Positions 7,209-10,819 of a stretch of 10,819 nucleotides of DNA are shown one piece after another. The translations under genes were made by a program, and so were the position numbers. How positions within the stretch are numbered: position 1 is the stretch's first letter; every line of letters begins with the position of its first letter. The notes below the pieces were generated by a model. It was given only the letters and a program-made list of their open reading frames with translations, did no database searches and was not told where the DNA came from. The DNA comes from an uncultured Pseudomonadota bacterium. Its GTDB lineage: Bacteria; Pseudomonadota; Gammaproteobacteria; Burkholderiales; Burkholderiaceae. The stretch covers positions 1 through 10,819 of the forward strand of contig CAMLIZ010000158.1 of assembly GCA_946480245.1 (NCBI GenBank). Direction: 5' to 3'.

Positions 7209-8240
7209 ATGACTCTTCATCTGCGCCGCGCCCTGCTGCTCGCGCTGTCGGTCTTCGGCATGGCCGCCTCGGCCCAGGAGGTCACGCTGAAGGTGGCCCA
7301 CTTCTGGCCCCCGGGCGCGATGCCGCCCAACAAGATCCTGAAGCCCTGGTGCGACAAGATCGAGGCCGATTCCAACCACAAGCTCAAGTGCCAGGTGTAC
7401 CCGGCGATGCAGCTCGGCGGCACGCCGGCGCAGCTGATCGACCAGGCGCGCGACGGCGTGGCCGACGTGGTGTTCACGCTGCCGGGCTACACGGCCGGCC
7501 GCTTCCCTGTGATGGAGGTGTTCGAGCTGCCGTTCATGTCTTCCTCGGCCGAGGCCACCAGCAAGGCCGCGTGGGAGTACTACGAGAAGTACGGCAAGAA
7601 GGAGTTCGCCAGCGTGCACCCGCTGATGTTCGCGGTGCACGACAACGGCTACCTGCACACCAAGGACAAGCAGGTGAAGACCCTGGCCGACCTGAAGGGC
7701 CTGAAGTTCCGCGCGCCCACGCGCATGACCAACAAGCTGCTGGCGAGCCTGGGCGCCACGCCGGTGGCGATGCCGCTGCCGCAGGTGCCCGAGGCGGTGA
7801 GCAAGGGCGTGATCGACGGTTTCCTGCTGCCGTGGGAGGTGATCCCCTCGGTCAAGCTGCACGAGATGGTGAAGTACGACACCGAGACCGACCCGTCGCG
7901 CCCGGCGCTGTACACCGCGGTGTTCACGATCGCGATGAACAACGACAAGTACAACAGCCTGTCGCCCGAGTTGAAGGCGGTGATCGACCGCAACAGCGGC
8001 GCCGGCCTGTCGGCCATGGCCGGCAAGGTGTGGGACGAGAGCCAGGCCCCGGGCCGCAAGGCCGCGCATGAGCACGGCAACGTGTTCTACACGATTCCTG
8101 CCAGCGAGCTCGACCACTGGATCAAGGCCTCGGCCGGCTTGTACGACGAGTGGGTGGCCGACATGGACAAGCGCGGCCTGCCGGGCAAGCAGATGCTCGG
8201 TGATGCGCGCGCGCTGATCGCCAAGTACCAGAAGCAGTAG
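7209..8240 (+). CDS. TRAP transporter periplasmic substrate-binding protein (DctP family)
   Basis: This 343-residue protein captures an organic acid in the periplasm and delivers it to the membrane subunits. A Sec signal peptide is clear: two Arg at 6-7, a hydrophobic core at 8-20, and a predicted cut after ASA at residue 22. The mature part begins VTLKVAHFWPPG and contains MQLGGTPAQLIDQARDGVADVV. Arg168 in GLKFRAPT matches the conserved arginine that salt-bridges the carboxylate of TRAP ligands. AGGAG at 7199-7203, five bases from the ATG, and the signal peptide together fix this start against a longer in-frame one inside fahA. It is first of three TRAP genes in P-Q-M order. From its neighbours the ligand is probably an aromatic acid such as hydroxyphenylacetate; that is inference. 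Confidence 0.94.
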   Translation: MTLHLRRALLLALSVFGMAASAQEVTLKVAHFWPPGAMPPNKILKPWCDKIEADSNHKLKCQVYPAMQLGGTPAQLIDQARDGVADVVFTLPGYTAGRFPVMEVFELPFMSSSAEATSKAAWEYYEKYGKKEFASVHPLMFAVHDNGYLHTKDKQVKTLADLKGLKFRAPTRMTNKLLASLGATPVAMPLPQVPEAVSKGVIDGFLLPWEVIPSVKLHEMVKYDTETDPSRPALYTAVFTIAMNNDKYNSLSPELKAVIDRNSGAGLSAMAGKVWDESQAPGRKAAHEHGNVFYTIPASELDHWIKASAGLYDEWVADMDKRGLPGKQMLGDARALIAKYQKQ

Positions 8241-8254
8241 TCGCGGGGCCATCG

Positions 8255-8794
8255 ATGCAAGAGCCCGTGCCCGGCGCCGCCGAAGGCAGCGCCCCGATCG
8301 CGTTCGGCCCGGCGGGCCGCCTGCTGCTCGCGGTGAGCAAGGCAGCCGCCATCGCCGGCGGCCTGGTGTTCGTGGGGCTGGTGATCATGTCGATCGTGTC
8401 GATCGTCGGCCGCAAGCTGTTCTCGATGCCGGTGCCCGGTGACGTGGAGCTGCTGCAGGTGTGCTCGGCCTTCGCCGCCGCCACCTTCTTCGCCTACTGC
8501 CATCTGGTGGGCGGGGACGTGAAGGTCGACTTCTTCACGCACCACATGAAGCCGGCGCACGTGCATTTGCTCGACGCCGCGGGCTCGCTGCTGGTGGGCG
8601 CCTTCGGGCTGCTGATCGCGTGGCGCGCCGGTGCCGGTGCCCTGTCGGTCAAGGAATCGGGCGAGACCACGATGATCCTCGGCTGGCCCTTGTGGATCGG
8701 GCAGATGCTGATGGTGCCGGGCTTCGCGCTGCTCGGCCTTGCGGGTCTGTACATGGCGGCAGCGCACTGGCGCGCACGAAAGCAAAACACATGA
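8255..8794 (+). CDS. TRAP transporter small permease subunit (DctQ family)
   Basis: This 179-residue inner-membrane protein has four hydrophobic segments at about 26-50, 65-85, 106-124 and 147-170, the standard DctQ topology. GDVKVDFF after the second segment and the Gly-Asp-Val-Glu entry to it (62-65) are typical of the family. It pairs with the large permease to form the transport unit. The N-terminal 20 residues are Ala/Gly/Pro-rich and hydrophilic. The start is 14 bp after the binding-protein stop, with GGGG at 8245-8248 as a modest ribosome binding site. Its stop overlaps the start of the next gene as ATGA, so the two membrane subunits are translationally coupled. The sequence identifies the family well but not the substrate. 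Confidence 0.92.
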   Translation: MQEPVPGAAEGSAPIAFGPAGRLLLAVSKAAAIAGGLVFVGLVIMSIVSIVGRKLFSMPVPGDVELLQVCSAFAAATFFAYCHLVGGDVKVDFFTHHMKPAHVHLLDAAGSLLVGAFGLLIAWRAGAGALSVKESGETTMILGWPLWIGQMLMVPGFALLGLAGLYMAAAHWRARKQNT

Positions 8795-10122
8795 GCGGCA
8801 TTCAAGTGGGGCTGGCCATCTTCGGCCTGCTGATGGTGCTGCTCGTGCTGCGCGTGCCCATCGGCATTGCGATGTTCACGATGGGCTCAGCCGGCTACAT
8901 CTATCTGACGGGCGGTGAACTCGGCCCATGGCTCGCGTCACTCAAGAACCTGGCGTATGCGCGCCTGTCCAACTACGACCTCGTGGTGATTCCGCTGTTC
9001 CTGCTGATGGGGCAGTTCGCCACGCACGGTGGCTTGAGCCGGGCGCTCTTCAAATGCGTGAGCGCCTTCCTGGGTCACTATCGCGGCGGCGTGGCGATGG
9101 CGGCGGTGGGGGCGTGCGCGGGCTTCGGTGCGATCTGCGGCTCGTCGCTGGCCACGGCCGCCACGATGGGCCAGGTGGCCCTGCCCGAGCTGCGCCGCTT
9201 CGGCTATGCCGGCAGCCTGAGCACCGGCGCGCTCGCGGCCGGCGGCACGCTGGGCATCATGATCCCGCCGTCGGTGCCGCTGGTCATCTACGCCATCCTC
9301 ACCCAGGAGTCGATCGGCAAGCTGTTCATGGCGGCCGTGCTGCCCGGCGTGATCGCGATGCTGGGCTACATGGTGGTCATCAAGATCATCGTCACGCTGA
9401 ACCCGAAGATGGGCCCGGCCGGCGAGCGCATGCCCTGGGGCGAGCGGCTGAAGGCGCTGGCCAATGTGTTCCCGGTGCTGCTGGTGTTCTTCGTGGTGAT
9501 CGTGGGCATCTACGGCGGCTGGGCCAACCCGACCGAGGCCGCGGCCATCGGCGCGGCGGCCTGCGGCATCCTCGCCGTCAGCAGCGGCGGCATGCGCATG
9601 AAGGGCGTGCTGGCCAGCGCACTCGGCACCGCACAGGCCACCGCAATGATCTTCCTCGTGCTGCTGGGCGCCGACCAGCTGAACACGGCACTCGCGCTGT
9701 CGCAGATGCCTACCGAACTGGCGGAGTGGGTCAAGGCCAGTTCGCTCTCGCCGCTGCTGGTGATGGTGGCGATCCTGGTGATCTACATCCTGCTGGGCTG
9801 CGTGATGGACAGCCTGGCGATGATCCTGCTCACCATCCCGATCTTCTATCCGATGGTGATGGGGCTGGACTACTGGGGCCTGGGCCAGACCGACAAGAGC
9901 ATCTGGTTCGGCATCCTCGCGCTGATGGTGGTGGAGATCGGCCTCGTGCATCCGCCGGTGGGCATGAACGTGTACATCATCAACCGCCTCGCCAAGGACG
10001 TGCCGCTCACCGAGACCTTCAAGGGCGTGATGCCGTTCCTCGCATCGGACTTCCTGCGCATCGCGCTGCTGCTGTTCGTGCCGGCGGTGTCGCTGGTGCT
10101 GGTGCGCAGCTTCGGTGGTTAG
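8791..10122 (+). CDS. TRAP transporter large permease subunit (DctM family)
   Basis: This 443-residue protein is the main translocating subunit, importing substrate with sodium or proton symport across the inner membrane. It is hydrophobic throughout, with about a dozen predicted segments. Family blocks seen are [13 protein letters not shown] from residue 151, [15 protein letters not shown] from 336 and [13 protein letters not shown] from 387. Its length is normal for DctM. It starts at the ATG overlapping the DctQ stop; longer in-frame openings upstream lie inside that gene and are not used. It ends the operon, and its TAG overlaps the convergent paaY stop by 3 bp with no visible terminator between them. 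Confidence 0.95.
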   Translation: MSGIQVGLAIFGLLMVLLVLRVPIGIAMFTMGSAGYIYLTGGELGPWLASLKNLAYARLSNYDLVVIPLFLLMGQFATHGGLSRALFKCVSAFLGHYRGGVAMAAVGACAGFGAICGSSLATAATMGQVALPELRRFGYAGSLSTGALAAGGTLGIMIPPSVPLVIYAILTQESIGKLFMAAVLPGVIAMLGYMVVIKIIVTLNPKMGPAGERMPWGERLKALANVFPVLLVFFVVIVGIYGGWANPTEAAAIGAAACGILAVSSGGMRMKGVLASALGTAQATAMIFLVLLGADQLNTALALSQMPTELAEWVKASSLSPLLVMVAILVIYILLGCVMDSLAMILLTIPIFYPMVMGLDYWGLGQTDKSIWFGILALMVVEIGLVHPPVGMNVYIINRLAKDVPLTETFKGVMPFLASDFLRIALLLFVPAVSLVLVRSFGG

Positions 10123-10721
10123 CCGCGCTTGGCGGCCACCAGCGGCTTCAAATCATCCTGCACGAAGCGCTTGCGCCCCGGCTCCACCGCGCGCAGCGGC
10201 TGCACCTCCACCATCGTGGCGGCCGAGCGCTCGGCCAGGCGCTGGTAGGTGCGCGTGCCTTCGAGCTTCCAGGCCAGCTCCTGCTCGCTGAGCTCGCGCA
10301 TCGGCTTGGCGGGCACGCCGGCCACCAGCGTGCGCGGCGGGATCTTCATGCCGGCGCGCACGAAGGCCGACGCAGCCACGAAGCTGGCCTCGCCCACCTC
10401 GGCCTCGTCCATCACCACGGCGTTCATGCCCACCAGCGCGTCGCGCCGCACCACGCAGCCGTGCAGCACCGCGCCGTGGCCGATGTGGCCGTTCTCCTCC
10501 ACCAGCGTGTCGCTGCCGGGGAAGCCGTGCATCGTGCAGTTGTCCTGCAGGTTGCTGCCGCGCTCGAGGATCAGGCGGCCGAAGTCACCGCGCAGGCTGG
10601 CGCAGGGGCCCACGTACACGCCGGGGCCGATGATCACGTCGCCGATCACCACCGCGGTGGGGTGCACGTAGGCTGTGGGGTCGACCACCGGCATCAGGCC
10701 GTCGATGGCGTAGAAGGGCAT
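10119..10721 (-). CDS. paaY: PaaY, left-handed beta-helix thioesterase of the phenylacetate pathway
   Basis: PaaY is a gamma-carbonic-anhydrase-like trimeric protein. In E. coli it is a thioesterase that removes CoA from dead-end ring-hydroxylated intermediates of phenylacetate breakdown. This 200-residue version has hexapeptide repeats from about residue 14 to 150 and a helical C-terminal tail. Zinc ligands of the fold are His65 (NCTMHGFPG), His82 and His87 ([12 protein letters not shown]), with Arg44 and Asp46 in SLRGDFG. The block GRNALVGMN-like, here [14 protein letters not shown], is typical of PaaY. The start at 10721 gives the family beginning MPFYAIDG; a TTG at 10784 would add 21 unrelated residues encoded over the operator and is rejected. 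It is divergent from a gene at 10808 and convergent with the TRAP operon, so it belongs to a paa locus to the right. Confidence 0.9.
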   Translation of the reverse strand: MPFYAIDGLMPVVDPTAYVHPTAVVIGDVIIGPGVYVGPCASLRGDFGRLILERGSNLQDNCTMHGFPGSDTLVEENGHIGHGAVLHGCVVRRDALVGMNAVVMDEAEVGEASFVAASAFVRAGMKIPPRTLVAGVPAKPMRELSEQELAWKLEGTRTYQRLAERSAATMVEVQPLRAVEPGRKRFVQDDLKPLVAAKRG

Positions 10722-10766
10722 GCTGGTGTGTCCTGTACGGTCGGAAGGTGGTTGAGCATAATCATC

Positions 10767-10782
10767 GACCGACCGGTCGGTC
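10767..10782. promoter_or_regulatory. Perfect 16-bp palindrome, TetR-type (PaaR-like) operator
   Basis: GACCGACCGGTCGGTC is a perfect palindrome centred on CCGG, and one further pair (10765/10784) also matches. It sits in the 86-bp gap between paaY and the gene at 10808, 45 bp from the paaY start and 25 bp from the other. GACCGACC/GGTCGGTC palindromes are known operators of TetR-family repressors in Betaproteobacteria, and PaaR of the phenylacetate regulon is such a regulator. The link to PaaR is inferred from the paaY neighbour. One site could control both divergent genes. Confidence 0.75.
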
Positions 10783-10807
10783 AATGAATCAAGCAGAGGA
10801 GCATCCG

Positions 10808-10819
10808 ATGAGCGAACCC
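10808..10819 (+). CDS. Start of a divergent gene (first four codons only), probably part of the paa locus
   Basis: Four codons (Met-Ser-Glu-Pro) remain before the window ends. The start is credible because AGAGGAG at 10795-10801, six bases upstream, is a near-ideal ribosome binding site, and the preceding palindrome lies at a promoter-like distance. The product cannot be identified from four residues. Its position divergent from paaY and beside a TetR-type operator suggests a phenylacetate-pathway enzyme or the regulator itself. Confidence 0.65.

Noticed and set aside
8928..10787. 619-codon plus-strand open frame overlapping the TRAP permease and paaY
   Set aside because: It is out of frame with the DctM gene and antisense to paaY, both of which have clear family motifs.
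1..10819. CRISPR arrays, tRNA or rRNA genes, insertion sequences, phage or toxin-antitoxin genes
   Set aside because: Read through both strands without finding regular spacer-repeat arrays, tRNA-like cloverleaf elements, transposase motifs or terminal inverted repeats; this is a conserved-type catabolic locus.

Overview
The window is GC-rich throughout (codon third positions almost all G or C). Its gene content is typical of a Betaproteobacterium of the order Burkholderiales: an IclR regulator divergent from a homogentisate operon, a TRAP transporter, and a PaaY gene beside a GACCGACC/GGTCGGTC operator. The genus cannot be fixed from the sequence alone.

Layout. Positions 1-297 hold perhaps the last codons of an upstream gene, then a non-coding stretch of short direct and inverted repeats. 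An IclR-family regulator (298-1077, minus) is divergent from a tight plus-strand operon: metallo-beta-lactamase-fold protein (1193-2146), VOC/glyoxalase-fold protein (2161-2703), class A FAD monooxygenase (2705-4315), DUF2783-type small protein (4306-4512), homogentisate 1,2-dioxygenase hmgA (4515-5804) and fumarylacetoacetase fahA (5801-7120). Gaps are at most 14 bp and several genes overlap. After an 88-bp gap with an operator-like palindrome comes a complete TRAP transporter: periplasmic binding protein (7209-8240), small membrane subunit (8255-8794) and large permease (8791-10122). Its last stop codon overlaps that of a convergent paaY gene (10119-10721, minus). paaY is divergent from a gene that starts at 10808 and runs off the window; a perfect 16-bp palindrome lies between them.

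How the genes fit together. HmgA opens the ring of homogentisate and FahA splits fumarylacetoacetate into fumarate and acetoacetate, so the locus feeds an aromatic acid into central metabolism. The FAD hydroxylase with a tiny partner protein resembles, from memory, the two-part 3-hydroxyphenylacetate 6-hydroxylase MhaA/MhaB of Pseudomonas putida, which makes homogentisate. My best reading is a peripheral-plus-central pathway for a hydroxylated arylacetate, with its own TRAP importer and an IclR (HmgR-like) switch, next to the phenylacetyl-CoA (paa) locus. The roles of the metallo-beta-lactamase-fold and VOC proteins are unknown. No maleylacetoacetate isomerase gene is present, which leaves a gap those two proteins might or might not fill.
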